64,000 nt of DNA. Origin: Nematostella vectensis (lineage: Eukaryota; Cnidaria; Anthozoa; Actiniaria; Edwardsiidae). The stretch is taken from the NCBI RefSeq assembly GCF_932526225.1, contig NC_064042.1, positions 3,145,001 through 3,209,000 of the forward strand, in the 5' to 3' direction. Below, piece after piece: positions 34,801 through 46,919 of the stretch. The notes under the pieces were generated by a model. The model searched no databases. It was not told where the DNA came from and worked only from the letters and a program-made list of their open reading frames with translations. A program made the position numbers and the translations under genes. The number at the start of each line of letters is the position of its first letter. The first letter of the stretch is position 1.

Positions 34801-37800
34801 ATTAGCCAAACAGAGAGGCAAGCAAGCAGCCCGTTTCAAGCCCCTCCCAGGAACTGTCAAATTCAAGTCTGTCACACCAGTTACCATGGGAACAGCATCT
34901 ACTGTTACTATGGTTTCTCCTAGTCCTGGACCCCATGTCACTCCAGGTAAGTTGGATTTTTCTTGGAGACAAAGTTGGAAAATTCTTCAGAAAACTCTCT
35001 AGCATATTTATTAATAACTATGATAATCATCTTTATATCTTAAAGTGACAACACCATCTGCGGCGGCACCAGTCAGTAGCAACCAGCCGGTGGTAAAGAT
35101 CATTCAGGTCCCTGGGTCTGCTGGTCTCTCCATCTCCAAACCAGTGGTTGTGATGACTGCCGGACCAAGCAAGCCTTCAGTACCTGGTGTGCTATCTACC
35201 AATGTCACATCTAAGTTTGGTCAGCCTGTGGTTCAGCCAGGGGTAAGTTGATGTAGGGCACACATGGTTATCATATGTTTGCCCCCTCTCCCACAAAATG
35301 ATGAACAGCATGAGTCATTGTTTTTTATTATCATGAACTGGATGTGAAATTTTGATAATACATTAAAAGTGAATTAATTTCACTTTTTATAGAAAAGATT
35401 ACAAACAAATTACAGTGAAACCTGGATTTTACATTATGCCGCGGGAGAAAGAAAATGTATCGTAAAATTGAGGTATCATTGCAAAGTGGTCCTTGATTTT
35501 AGGATATCAAGGAAAATCCATTGAAAATATCGTTGTAGAAAGGTCGGGTTAATTATCAGCTTTTACAAAATAATAATATTGTAACTCTACTCTGTGTAAG
35601 AATGTACAGTTACTCTTTTTAAGACTGTAAATCTGCATTAAATAAGATCTGTCAAGTCTGTCTTGAGTTTTTCACTCTTTGTTGATAGACAGAATCAGTA
35701 ATATCGTTGTATCAAGGTCAAATTACGCTTGGGAGAACAGATTTGTATCGTAAAATCAAGAACATTGTTGTACCCAATATCGTAAGATCGAGTTAATTTC
35801 TTATAAATTTAACTGTATTCCCGCCGGGAGAAAGGAACGTCATCGTAAAATCGAGGTTATCATAAGTATCCTAAAATCCAGGCTCCACTGTTATTTTTGT
35901 CTAATCGGCTGCTAAATAATTAGTTAAATAAGGCATGCCCATCTGTATATGTATCCATTATTTGGAAAAAAAAAGGTCTCAAAGAGTTAATGATAAATGT
36001 CTAGGTGTTACTGTATTTGTAAATAACATGTAAAAAATGATCCTAACACCATTCTACACACATTTCAGGTTTCTCTAAAAGTGGCTTCCAGCTTGACACC
36101 AGCAACAACTGCTGTACCTCCTCTTATTGCCCTGGCTACACAACCAACCAAGCCTGCTGCAACAGCGCCGCAGCTACCATCCACAGCACTCAAGACAGTT
36201 GTTGTGACAACTGCAGTTGTTGAAGGGAGCAAGAAGGTTGTTCTCACAGTGCCAGCCCCTGTGCTACCATTGCAAGGGAAACCTGCTGGTGGCGCACAGC
36301 TGCCTAGTGAGCCTATATGTCAAGGTGAGAATGCCATGTGATTTGCACACAGCTGTCTAGTGTGCGTATATGCCAAGGTGAGAATGGCATGTGATTTGCA
36401 CACTGCTGTCTAGTGTGCCTATATGCCAAGGTTAGAATGCCATGTGATTTGCACACTGCTGTCTAGTGTGCCTATATGCCAAGGTGAGAATGCCATGTGA
36501 TTTGCACACTGCTGTCTAGTGTGCGTATATGCCAAGGTGAGAATGGCATGTGATTTGCACACTGCTGTCTAGTGTGCCTATATGCCAAGGTGAGAATGCC
36601 ATGTGATTTGCACACTGCTGTCTAGTGTGCCTATATGTCAAGGTGAGAATGGCATGTGATGTATTTTTATTCTTGGTTTTGTCATGTGATTTGCTTGAGT
36701 GTCCAACGAAAACTTGGTAAAAGGGAATCCAATCCAAACAATTCATCTTTGCCTACAGGTCTAAGTAAAGTTGTCGTAACATTAGCAGCTTCTTCCCCTA
36801 CCAAGATCCTGCCAGGCAAGTCCGAGACAGCACCTGTTGGTGCCAAGAAGGTGTATCCACCTCTGGAATGCACTGAGCCTAGCTCAGTACTTCAAGCTTC
36901 TATAACACCTAAACCAGCAACTGCTCCTACTACTACCACACAAGTGAGGTCCCGGCCACTGCCGACAATCCTTCCTGCCCCACCAAAGCACACTTCAAAC
37001 CCACCTCTTACAACTATTACTACAGGAGGAACTCGTAGACTCACACAGATCCTTCCAGCTCCGTCTAAAGTCACCCTGCCAGCCTCAACTGTTGTGCTGC
37101 CAGTTAAAACTTTGTCATCGCCAGTTGTGACAACAGCAGTTGCTTCAGCTGCCTCATTGAAGCCTTCCAAGCCCATTGTGGTGACAACAGCAGTAGCAGC
37201 TCTTCCAACGCCTGAGACATCTGTGGCGGTGTCTATTCCAAATGCAGCTCCTCTGCTTATGCCACAGCCCAGTAAAGATGTACATCTGGTAAAAGAAACA
37301 GTAAAAGAGGTGAAGGGCAAATCACTTGAAGATGTGGCTAGAAGTGCAGTGCAAACACAGGTTGAAAGCCAAGGATCAAAAGCACAAAGTTCCACAGAGA
37401 AAAGAGGGGAGAAGACACTGTCAAAAGTGGGTAACATAGACGCAGTGTTATCTGAAGAAGATGGCATAGATTTGATGTGCTCAGAAACACTTGATACCCC
37501 AATCACACAAAATCAATCACCCCCCTTTCAGGAAGACCTCTTGATCAGTACAAAGCCTCCTTTTGAGCCAACTGCCTCTGTTGTTTCTACCACTGGTAGT
37601 AGGGTTTTGAATCAGAGGAGTGCCGCACATGGGGAAGACACCAAAGCATTTGCTAACCCATTAAATCACAACAAGAATCATTCCCCAAAGGTTATAGTGC
37701 AAACACTTTGTGACTCAGAATCTTCCAAACACCCTTTAGCACAATGTTCAGCAGACAGCCTTCAAAATTCTGATGAAGAGACTTTCAAGGATAATAAAGA

Positions 37801-40800
37801 TTTAAATGAAGGATCTAAATTGGAAGAAAACATTGGCATCTCGGGAGAAATAAAGAATGATTTAACTGAGGATACAGATAATGCTCCAGACCTCTCAGTT
37901 GTAAGTTCATTTTTGCAATCCTTTGGCACGGAACAATTTCAAAAGGTTACAACACCTGAAACAGAAAAACAAGGTAATAACCCAAATATCAGCACATTTG
38001 GATTCCATAACTTATTTGAGGAGAATGATGCAGCTGTAAAGGATGATAACATTCTGGAGATGAACAGAGAGTCACAAGAAAGTCTGGAGTCACAGGAAAG
38101 TCTAAGGATAACCAGCTCAAGTAGTTCTGAGCTGGGAGATATACCCTTTGCACTAGATCCAAACACCTCTAGCAGTGAACACAGCTTAGAAGCTTCTCAA
38201 GAACTTCATACACAAGCGGCAGATACTTTGGAAGTCAATGTTGCAGATGATGAGTTGACTGAGAGGGAGCGGCTTGCCCTTGAGGCGATAGCCAATGTCA
38301 GGACAAGTGGAAGAAAGCGGAAGGCGCCCATGCCACTAAATGTTTCGCCACCCAGACAGAGCTCTGGTTGGGTGCGGGGGGCGTTAAGGTGAGGAATAAG
38401 AGCGTAGGATTTTTACAAGTGTGACGTAGTTTTAAAGAAATGTTCTTGATATTAAAGTATGTTGATCAGCCACCCCTTACTATTACATTACAACTGTCCC
38501 CAAATTGCATAACATTACCATTTTGCGATGCATCATCCTAGCTTTGTCTGCCTTATGCAGCAAAAATGATTACAAAATTTCGTTCCACAACTTATACAGA
38601 TTAAATGCTTTACTTATAAAGCTCACTTATCTGCAATTACTCTTAGTCTCCTACAGAAGGTGTGTGGATACCGGGGCATTGGCAGGAGAAAAGGAGATGT
38701 TAGTGCAGCATCATGGTTCCTCAGACCAGGTAGCAAATAGCAGAAATAAATAGGTTCAAAATAGCGTGGATGTTGCTACTAACCAAGACTGCAGCATGCA
38801 TTTATTTACATTAGTTTCGGCAATGTTTTACTTTGATATGTCAAGTGTCCCCAAATTCATTAAAATGAATTCTAAACAGTAGTATTAAAAGGGTGCTGGA
38901 GTTTCAGAATGTATTTGTTCACACTAAACCACCCACTAGTGGGGTAGCTACCAAGCATGTTTATTGCTGTCTGCCATATTCACATATGTGGGGATGCGTC
39001 ATACTTGCCATCCTTGAAAGCTAAAAACGGGGAGATTGTGCTTTAAATACAAGAGCTGCATAAGAAATTCTTGATGAATTTTCCCAGCAGATTACAGTAA
39101 ATGTATAGGATGTTTTGATTGTTTTCCCAAGGAGATTAAAAACTAGGAGTCTCCCACAAAAACCGGGTGAGTTGGCAGGATTGAGTGTGCACACCCCTAC
39201 ACTCCCTTGGTACATTTCTGTCCATCACTTTTCAAGTCTATCATACAAACTGTGCATCCTTTCTTTTGACCCCAATCAGTTGACCCCAATGATGCGCCAG
39301 GGTACTACAAAGTTATACGGACACCAATGGACTTTGGGACCGTCAAGCACAAGCTAGAGGTAATGTGGAATAGTATTGCTGCTGGAAAACAAGTTATGTA
39401 GAATTAATGTGAAAATGGTATTTCTGCTAGAGACAGTCCCAATTTTCTTTGAAGAACACAATCAATCATTTTCTTTTAGTGTGGAACCTTCATATAACTT
39501 TCATTGACTGGATAACCTCTATATAACAGACACTTCCCTTATTTCCAGTTTCCTATTTAAATTCTTTTCAAATTTTATACTTGAAAGATAAAATAAATTC
39601 TCACTCATTTTTTTTCTGCTCAGAGTGTAGGCTTGTACCCAGGATTTGCTTAAGGGGAGTGCTCAGTCCTAGGTACCATATGGAAACAGAATAATTGTGT
39701 TATTTATTCAAATTCTCCTGCATTCATTAGAAATATTAAAAGACCAGGTATCTTTTGTCCTAGTTAACCCTGATTTAAAGTCATGAAATGTGTCTCAATC
39801 TGCTACTGTGTGCACTTTTGTTTTGTGTTCAGTCGGGCATGTATGACGACTATAGTGCTTTCCATGATGATATGATGCTGGTGAAGAACAACTGTTTCTG
39901 CTACAACCCTCAAGGACATGATGTCAGAAACGTAAGAAAAATCAATGATATTTCGAAAAAGGGTTAAGGCAGTTGCACAGCCGCCCCTACTGGACATTTC
40001 CTTATCATTTTAGGAAAAAAGTATGGGGGCCCGACCCTGTTAGGTTGTACAGAACTGATCTTTCCACCTATCTTTGTACGAAAATACAACAAAGCCAAAT
40101 GAAAAGGCTTTTACTTTAAAGTAGCAACAGTTTTACCACTGCTCGCACATACTGCTTGAAGTTCGAATTAATCTGCCTTGGAATTGATTTGATTTGCATT
40201 CCCTTGATGCTAGTGGAGAACATCTGCTGCACAAGGGTGTGTTGTCTTTGGATAATTATATAGTTGATAATTATATAGTTAACCTTATAGATTGCAATAC
40301 AATCATGCTATCCAACATTGTTCCCAAGTACACTAAATATAACCCAGGTCTAGGCTGCAAAGGGCTTCAATTAACAAATCCTATGTATCTTAACTTACTA
40401 ATAAAACATCCTTTGTGTACTTTCATCCTGCCACTGTATGAAAACTGAGGATTTTGTTTGGGGGAAGAAAAAATACACCAAATACAAAGATAATGAAAAC
40501 TTCAAAACTACATTTATGACATTAGAGCATAAAAAGATTGCTTATGAACTGCTTTTTTCATTCATTCAGGACTGTGATGAGGTGTTCAGATTTTATGAGA
40601 TTGAGTATGCCAAGATGTTGGAGAGATGGGAAAAGGTAATTACTTTCAACCTAAAGTAATATCTACTACTGTAAAAACTCTTTAAGCCCCAAGTATATTG
40701 GAGAGGGGGCTTTGTTGTCGTCAACCAGCTTTGTGACTACGTGACAAGCCCGCATGTATGCATGGGTAAAAACCACTGAAGCGCTTAGCTGCACATAGTG

Positions 40801-41319
40801 CCGATAGCAGTGGCTAATATATGCAGCTGGGCCCTGCAGTATTCTTTACCCATGCTTACATGTGGGCTTGTCGCAGAGTCGCCAAGCCGGTCGATGACAA
40901 CCTTTTGTCAAACGACTTTATAACCCATCATCACTAGTTCACGGTCCTGACATATAGGATGGGTTATTTTATCTGAGAGTCGAATCCCTACTCCTCTCAA
41001 AATAAAGCACACTGAAAATTCAATGGTTAGAATATTAAAAAAATAGGACAAATGCTTATCCACAAATAAAATGAGATGATAAAGTGCCCTTTTGTTTAAT
41101 ATTACATCCCTAAGATAAGCAATAACTAAGCTTTCTTTTATGCTTGAGGTTTTTGTCCACTTTCCTGACACTGTTTGGAGCTCTGCGATTCTAGCCTGCT
41201 TTTTCCCTGTGTAATGTTAATTTAAATGTCGTGTGTTCTTTTATTAGTGCCATGTATCACCAGCCAAGAAGCCACGCCCACTAACCAAGCAACAAGATAT
41301 TGCTGGCACGAGCTTGTAG
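31827..41319 (+). CDS. EMSY: EMSY homologue: ENT-domain chromatin protein with a C-terminal bromodomain
   Basis: Exons: 31827-31872, 32154-32211, 32748-32789, 33172-33246, 33318-33481, 34167-34946, 35046-35242, 36069-36324, 36759-38388, 38647-38729, 39280-39359, 39833-39931, 40570-40635, 41248-41319. The sum is 3,648 nt (1,215 residues), all in phase. Residues about 3-100 are the ENT domain (SRDEAKRILRRLELEAYSS, RAQGDLSRDKKK, ISTERHRAEIRRAYSDDRL), followed by the EMSY-typical EGRRLVPLMPRLVPQTV. KARKRRRLSQ is a likely NLS. The middle is Ser/Thr/Pro/Val-rich, as in EMSY, and ends in acidic sequence. Exons 10-13 form a full bromodomain: WVRGALSLLQKV, WFLRPVDPNDAPGYYKVI, PMDFGTVKHKLE, and the acetyl-lysine-site asparagine in NNCFCYNPQGHDV. 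EMSY is a BRCA2-binding repressor of the SIN3/KDM5A complex. A 3-codon upstream ORF lies at 31801-31812. Confidence 0.9.
32346..32599. mobile_element. 246-bp MITE with TTAA target duplication
   Basis: TTAA (32346-32349), then AGCCGCATTGCCACCAGTTT continuing to ACTTCCGG; the right end is the inverse with two mismatches, followed by TTAA (32596-32599). TIRs are about 28 bp. TTAA duplication fits piggyBac-like or Kolobok-like families. It is in intron 2 of EMSY and has no coding capacity. Confidence 0.87.
33684..33864. mobile_element. 181-bp foldback element
   Basis: Long inverted arms: TATATTTTGTTCAAATGTTT on the left is mirrored on the right, with the perfect block GCGCTAATAATGTTGTAAAA in each arm, and imperfect pairing continues inward through CTGCCTCTT/AAGAGGCAG to a short loop. 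It is in intron 5 of EMSY. No clear target-site duplication. Confidence 0.85.
35413..35890. mobile_element. 478-bp MITE with CAGTG-type inverted termini
   Basis: The left end CAGTGAAACCTGGATTTTA and right end TAAAATCCAGGCTCCACTG are imperfect inverted repeats, with internal GTAAAATYGAG submotifs on the same theme. CAGTG...CCTGG/CCTCG termini are typical of Tc1/mariner-pogo-like elements; the TA duplication is not clean. It lies in intron 7 of EMSY. Confidence 0.7.
36321..36655 (+). repeat. 53-bp tandem repeat of the exon 8 / intron 8 boundary of EMSY
   Basis: Seven copies of CAAGGTGAGAATG-like sequence begin at 36321, 36374, 36427, 36480, 36533, 36586 and 36639, exactly 53 bp apart. The first is the donor used in the model (CAAG|GTGAGA after 36324). 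Five further copies keep GTGAG and one (36427) reads GTTAG. The unit therefore carries the last ~28 nt of the exon plus the 5' splice site. Confidence 0.93.
40713..40900. mobile_element. 188-bp foldback/MITE
   Basis: The left arm begins TGTTGTCGTCAACCAGCTTT and runs to CATGGGTAAA. The right arm begins TTTACCCATGC and ends GTCGATGACAA. The arms (~55 bp) are imperfect reverse complements. It lies in intron 13 of EMSY. Confidence 0.75.
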
Positions 41320-44300
41320 AAGCAACCCCTGTACATACTCACAGTAATGTAGAATATAAGTTAAATGTACTACACAAAGTTTTCAAATGAGGCCATTCAA
41401 TAATGGCTCAAAATGAAGGCCAGTGGAGCCTCCATATAAGAGACTCCTGTTGTGTGGAAAACCTTTTTATAACAAACAGAAACTTAGTATACTTTATACA
41501 AACTCTTTAAATAAAACATCCATTGAGCTGTAACCTACATAAAACAAACAAATTTTTCAGCCTGAGGGTGCCCTTTATATCAACACAAGTACTAAAGTGC
41601 AAGATATCAACAATGTTCATTTTCCTTGTGCTCATGCTTGGGTCTGGTTGTTCAAAGTGTAAACGAAACACAATGAAGATAAAACAACGCAGTGATTGGT
41701 TATTTATGTCAGGTGACCATGACTGATCATTCAGATTATTCCGCCCTCAAGCCTTGTCGTCTTTCAAGATGGCAATTAAGCATTAGGAGAGGTTTAGTGA
41801 GGTAGTTCACTTATTAGCAACTCTTTTCAATTAGAAACAAACCCATTAAAAAAGCCCTTGTGTTTTTGCTTGCATCTGTGCTTGCGTCACTAGTGAAAAC
41901 CAGGCTTGGAGAGAAAAATATGGGAAGATTTTGAATGAGTCTGAAAGGGTGGTCTTTGTGTGAGTTGTATGTACTTCAGAGTTTTGAGCATGTAGGAAGG
42001 TAGAGCAATTTACCTTTATATGTATCTGTCATCTGGTAATTTTTTTTTTGTTTCTAAGAAGAAAAAAAACTTCAAATTTTACTCTTTAATCATGGAGGAT
42101 AAATGCTGTAGCGATAACAAAACTTTTATTTTTCATAAATGTTGGTTTGTGAAAAAAATTGTTAGGAGCATTTAGCGAGTCTTTTGGTGTGTAGATTGGA
42201 GAAAAAAAGAATTAAGCTTTCTGTTTGTCATTAGATGGCAAGCACACTTCAGAAATGTGACATTTTTCTGTATCTACAACCCAACATCATATACAACAAA
42301 TCCATCAAAATTATATATTTTAATATTGTAAATTTACTACAATATCTGACTAAGAAAACATAATTTTGTTAACAGGTATTGCAGAACTATGTAATATATG
42401 CATCATATATATATCTTCAGTTTTTTTTAGATATATCAAGCTGTGAACTATTTTTAATTAAAACTAATATTGTAGATATTAATATTTGTTTCTTGGAATT
42501 AGTGTTTAAGTTCCAGTCATTTTGTTTGTCAGTGAATGATGAAAACATTTTTTTGGCTAAAGTTCTTCATTTCACAAAAAAGCTACAAGGCCACCTTTTT
42601 ATTTTTTTTTTGTTTTGCAACTTTGTATTATGTTTTTTAATGGTAAATCCAAAAGATAATAAATATAATTTTATTTTGCTGATTTGCGAAAAACTAAGTT
42701 TGTCAGATCTTTTTAACAAAAAGAGAAAAGGGTGGTCTTATAAGGCTGAATTCAGAGTGTAAGTAGTGTACATATACTTCTCTGGAGACACTGTAAACGT
42801 GGTAGTTTTGATTACTTTTGTACTTGATGGAATTGCATAAAGATGACTCGAATTGAATGTGGTACAAAATGTGAAGTAATGAATGAAAAGTTAATTATAG
42901 GTGCAAAAATCTGCAGCCTAAAATTTCCACTTTTGCAGTAGAAGTTAAAGAGGCCATCTCAAACCTCCAAAGATGCATTTCAAGGAGCCCAGCCCCTGTG
43001 ATTTCAAAAGTATACAGACTGGACACACTGGTGTATTATAAACCATTCCACGCACCAACAAAATTAACATTTTGCACATTTAGAAGTTATTTATTTCTCA
43101 TTTGTTTTACCAAGTTCCTTACTAACTTTTTATATCATCCAATTGAAAAACAAAATTCTGAATGAGAAAGCTATAGCGCAGGCTAAACTTTCCATTTTGC
43201 TTTACTTCTTATGTGATACCTCAAAGAAGCAAACAGAAAACACATTAAGTATCTGCATCTTCTATATCCAATGTGGTGAATCCACCTGGTGGAATCTGTT
43301 TTTATTTTAATATCACCACTCATCTCTGTATTAACCTGCATTAGGCTCTCATGGGTTTTTTCCACAAATTTTCTGTATCACACCCAATTTCTGTCCAAGT
43401 TGGGTTGACTGCTAAGTGGTAGTGAATGCATTGGAGGTAGAATGGGGTGGCCGGAACAGGAAACACAACAAATACTATGGAACTTGGTTTCAGATATGCT
43501 TTGTGGAAGAAAATTCAGTCTATAATTAATTGTGAGGTATTAACTCTATGTAACTTTCCATACATTCTATCATATTTTTTGCATAGATTTTAAGGAAAAA
43601 TTACAAGGTAATCAAGGTGTATGATAATTCAAGGTTATTTGGTGTTTTTCAGTTGTCTTCCCACAAGTTTAAGATGGTGAATTGACATTGAAGCCAAACA
43701 ACTAACCTTAAAATATGCATTGCCATACCTTTTATCGGAAAATAAACAATTTAAAACAAAAGAGATAATTTTTTGTCTGGATTGTGGCCACATTTACTTT
43801 TGTCTTTAGATGTTCAGTGAAGACCTCAATCAAAAAGCGTTATTATTCAAGCTCTCTATTAAATGCAATTGATGCATGTTTTTTTCTAATGTAGCTTGGT
43901 AATCTGCTACGCAGCCGTCCTTAGTCTCAGTCTGGAATCCCTACCAGTAGCGGATCTAGGGGGAGGATTTAGGGGGTTTAACCACCCCCCCCCCCCCTTT
44001 GGGCTGCCAGAAAGCCATATGTATCATTTGTCACTGAGCCAAACCCCCCCTTTATAGATCCTCCCGTGCCTTCCTACAAATGTCTGCTTGGCTGCTGTGT
44101 ACCAGAACAATCTATAAGTAAAGCCTAAGTTGCTGAGAACAGACACTGCTTCTCATCATTTTTCAATTGTCTTTTTTGTCTAACTTCATCTTATGAAACT
44201 CAAAAACAGCAAAAATAACAGCCTTTGTAAAAGTGAAGTCTTTTTTATTCATTTGTTGTTTATATGTTAAATAATAATTTACATGCACTGGAGGCAAGTA

Positions 44301-44555
44301 CATGGTCAAAATTGACAGAATACAATGTTCTCACACGTTATCCAGAAGTAATGAGTTTTTTTAGAAGTTTGCTGAGCAAACACAAATGCTTGCAAATAAC
44401 TCATTCGGTAAAATAAAAAGCTTTTAAAAAATATTTTACAAATTGTTTCATAACTAATATAGCAACTGAAAGAGTCCCATTACCACACACTTAACAGCAG
44501 TTTAATTATCCACAATAAATTCTAATTTGTATTTTTTGTAGAATCCAAATCCTAA
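41320..44555. other. EMSY 3' UTR and convergent intergenic interval
   Basis: EMSY (plus) and the CFAP97D1-like gene (minus) converge here. Very AT-rich. The open frame 42379-42762 is low-complexity and unrecognised. Several AATAAA hexamers occur (for example near 43740), so the EMSY 3' UTR may extend about 2.4 kb, but its end cannot be fixed from sequence. Confidence 0.5.
43945..44072. repeat. MITE-like repeat with internal C tract
   Basis: Opens CAGTAGCGGATCTAGGGGG and closes TAGATCCTCCCGTGCC, weak inverted termini around a run of 13-14 C. It resembles 28540-28695 and 45225-45375 in having a homopolymer C/G core. Confidence 0.5.
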
Positions 44556-46919
44556 TCATAACTCGGCTTCGGCCTCTGGCTCCTCAGTAGGCGGGACTTC
44601 GGCTGTCTCTTCTTCTGGTGCAGGTTCCTCCTTAGTTCCAGTTGAGTTCTCATTCTCACTTGTGGTTGTCCTGGCTGGTTCTGACTGGGTTCGTGACCTG
44701 TGTTTCCGGGTCATTTGTTTGTACCAGTCCTTGGGGTACTTGGCAATGTTATCCATGTAAGTCTCGTTGATCTGCCACTCATCCTCCTATGATACAATAT
44801 TAAAATATGGTCATCAGTAACAATGCATGTAGAAGGTACACCCACCAAACCCTCTTATCATTGCTAAGAAAAATATGAGGATCATAAAATGAGCTCCTAA
44901 ACATTCTGATAAAAGGAAACACCAAGAGATAATCCCTACAGTTATCAAACAAAATTTTGCACACTTGCGTACTGATTTTGTCTAATAAAAGTTCAAAATT
45001 CCTATGATGTCACTTCACTTCTCCCATGCAAATACAATGAAAAAAACTGAGCAAACTCATGTTGTATAAAACATATATTACTGCTTAGCCAACTAAAAAC
45101 ATGTGCTTGATATAAATTTCAAGTCACTTACCCATTGCAGATGGTTGTAATGTGGTTCTTTAGAAGCTATTCTTTTCAATATTGCCTGAAAAAAACAGGA
45201 AGTTACATTATTAATAAAATATCTTCTGGTAACAGTGGCAGACCCAGGTGTTACATTTTGGAACAACTTTTTTCTTCTTTAATACGATTTCTTTTCATGT
45301 TATTACCTGACCACCCCCCCCCCCCCCTTAGGGGAAAACAGCACAGCATAGTTTTTAATAAATTGGACCACCCCCTGGCCAATGGTCACCAATGTGATTT
45401 TCTAGATATTTGACTTTCTTTGACATGTGAACCTGTAGAGAATAAGTTTTCTCTGTCTCTGTACCTGATTTTCGTGGGTGACTCTGAGCAGCTCTCTTTG
45501 CCTCTTGGTTTTATTTAGACTTTTGTGTTCATAGTCATTCCTGTTGTCTACTCTTCCCTTAGTTCGCATTGTGTAAGACATCTTCTCAAGAAGGATACGG
45601 TTATCTCTTTCAATTGTTGCATTTCGCTCTTCCTCAACCTGTTTGCAAATAGAGTTTCAAAGGTAAGTAAAGTATAATGTTTTTACAGAGCACATTTTTA
45701 GAATAGTTTTAGTTATCAACTAATGACTCTTATTCAGCTATGATCATCAAGAGTGTATGATGTAAAACTGATATTGTCACTACTTATTACTCAATATTAC
45801 TGGCTTCTGTGATCAACTTTATTTAAATGACTAAAGACTAAATTATTAAAACAAAATTAGCAATTCATTGTGATAAAACATTTATTATACTTTTATATAC
45901 TTGGAGAGAGGAGTTTTATACCTATGTTCCTTTTTTCTTCTTCTAGAAACCCCTCTGAAGATTTAATTTTGATGTTTTTACCCATCAATCATAGTCTTAT
46001 CAGAAGACGCAGCCACATCCGACACTAGAATGGTTTCTGTGACAGATCTGCATTAGACTGGCTCCCGGTCGCCAAGGAGCCCAACTGTTAATTGCCCAAA
46101 ACATTGAGAAAAAAATTGCTTTTAATTCCTGAAAAATCGCCTAAGGCTTTAGAAGTAACATTTGTTTTATTGCCTGGACGATATCCAAATATACACATGC
46201 CTTTTAGTGTCTAAGGTTTGGATTTATTTTACAAATGTTAAAGAGGCCTGCAGAGTTTAACGCCAAAGATGCCAAGAATAATTCATAGATAACAGCAAAT
46301 TTGAATCATTTAAACTTGGATAGCGGCTTAGAATTCTCAACTTGTACAGAAATCGATTTCGCTTTTATTTTACATTTATAAACGAAGATTTTGAAAGTTT
46401 CTAACATATGTTTTCTGGTAAATTGACTAAAATAATATATACTTTTTTTAAAGAAGAAAGAGGTTTATTTTTTTATTATTAAGAGCTGTTATGCTCTATC
46501 TCATTCAATTACTGGAATAGGAAAGTTCTTCACTTATGTTTACCGATAAACGCGAGTACAGTCACAAACAAACAAAAGCCGTAGCTAAACAAATCAGCAA
46601 GAACCTCACTTAGCGATCAAATTTTTACCTGCAGTTTCTTCAGCTTCAGGTGAAGATGCATGTAAGTCTGTGGGGCTTTATTATCTATCACTGCTGCAGC
46701 CGATCGAACCTAAATTATTAGAAAGAGAAATCAAAGTAACTATTAGTAATTCTAGACGGGATGGTGTTTATAGGATTCCGCAATGAGCCGCAACTGAGGC
46801 GAATTCCTTCACAAAAATGGTCTCACCTTTCTTCTGTGTGTATCATATCGGCTCATGTCCCATCTTTGCTTCAAAAGCTTGTTGTTAGCAGGGGTAATTG
46901 GTTGATAGGCCCGATGCAT
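44556..46919 (-). CDS. CFAP97D1: CFAP97D1-like (C17orf105 family) cilia/flagella-associated protein
   Basis: Exons: 46919-46827, 46709-46629, 45638-45465, 45185-45132, 44786-44556. The sum is 633 nt (210 residues), every intron in phase 0. The conserved CFAP97/Hemingway-type core is visible: YMHLHLKLKKLQ, ERDNRILLEKMSYTMRT, NKTKRQRELLRVTHENQ and ILKRIASKEPHYNHLQW, in the order seen in the human ~160-residue protein. The C-terminal ~50 residues are an acidic, Pro/Glu/Thr-rich tail that human CFAP97D1 lacks as far as I recall. The core should be mostly helical coiled coil. Family members are tied to axoneme assembly in motile cilia and sperm flagella. An RFX X-box-like element lies about 95 bp upstream of the start codon. 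Divergent with DNAJC21. Confidence 0.88.

Noticed and set aside
36892..37506. 204-codon minus-strand frame opposite EMSY exon 9
   Set aside because: Antisense shadow of the Ser/Thr/Val-rich EMSY region; biased codons leave the opposite strand open.
38657..38753. Reading of EMSY exon 10 from the acceptor CTACAG in the frame RRCVDTGALAGEKEMLVQ
   Set aside because: The earlier acceptor CTCTTAG at 38646 puts the exon in the frame SLLQKVCGYRGIGRRKG...WFLRPV, which completes the bromodomain and matches the phase of the next exon.
42379..42762. 127-codon plus-strand frame in the EMSY 3' interval
   Set aside because: AT-rich, Phe/Leu/Lys-biased and unrecognised; fits chance or 3' UTR.
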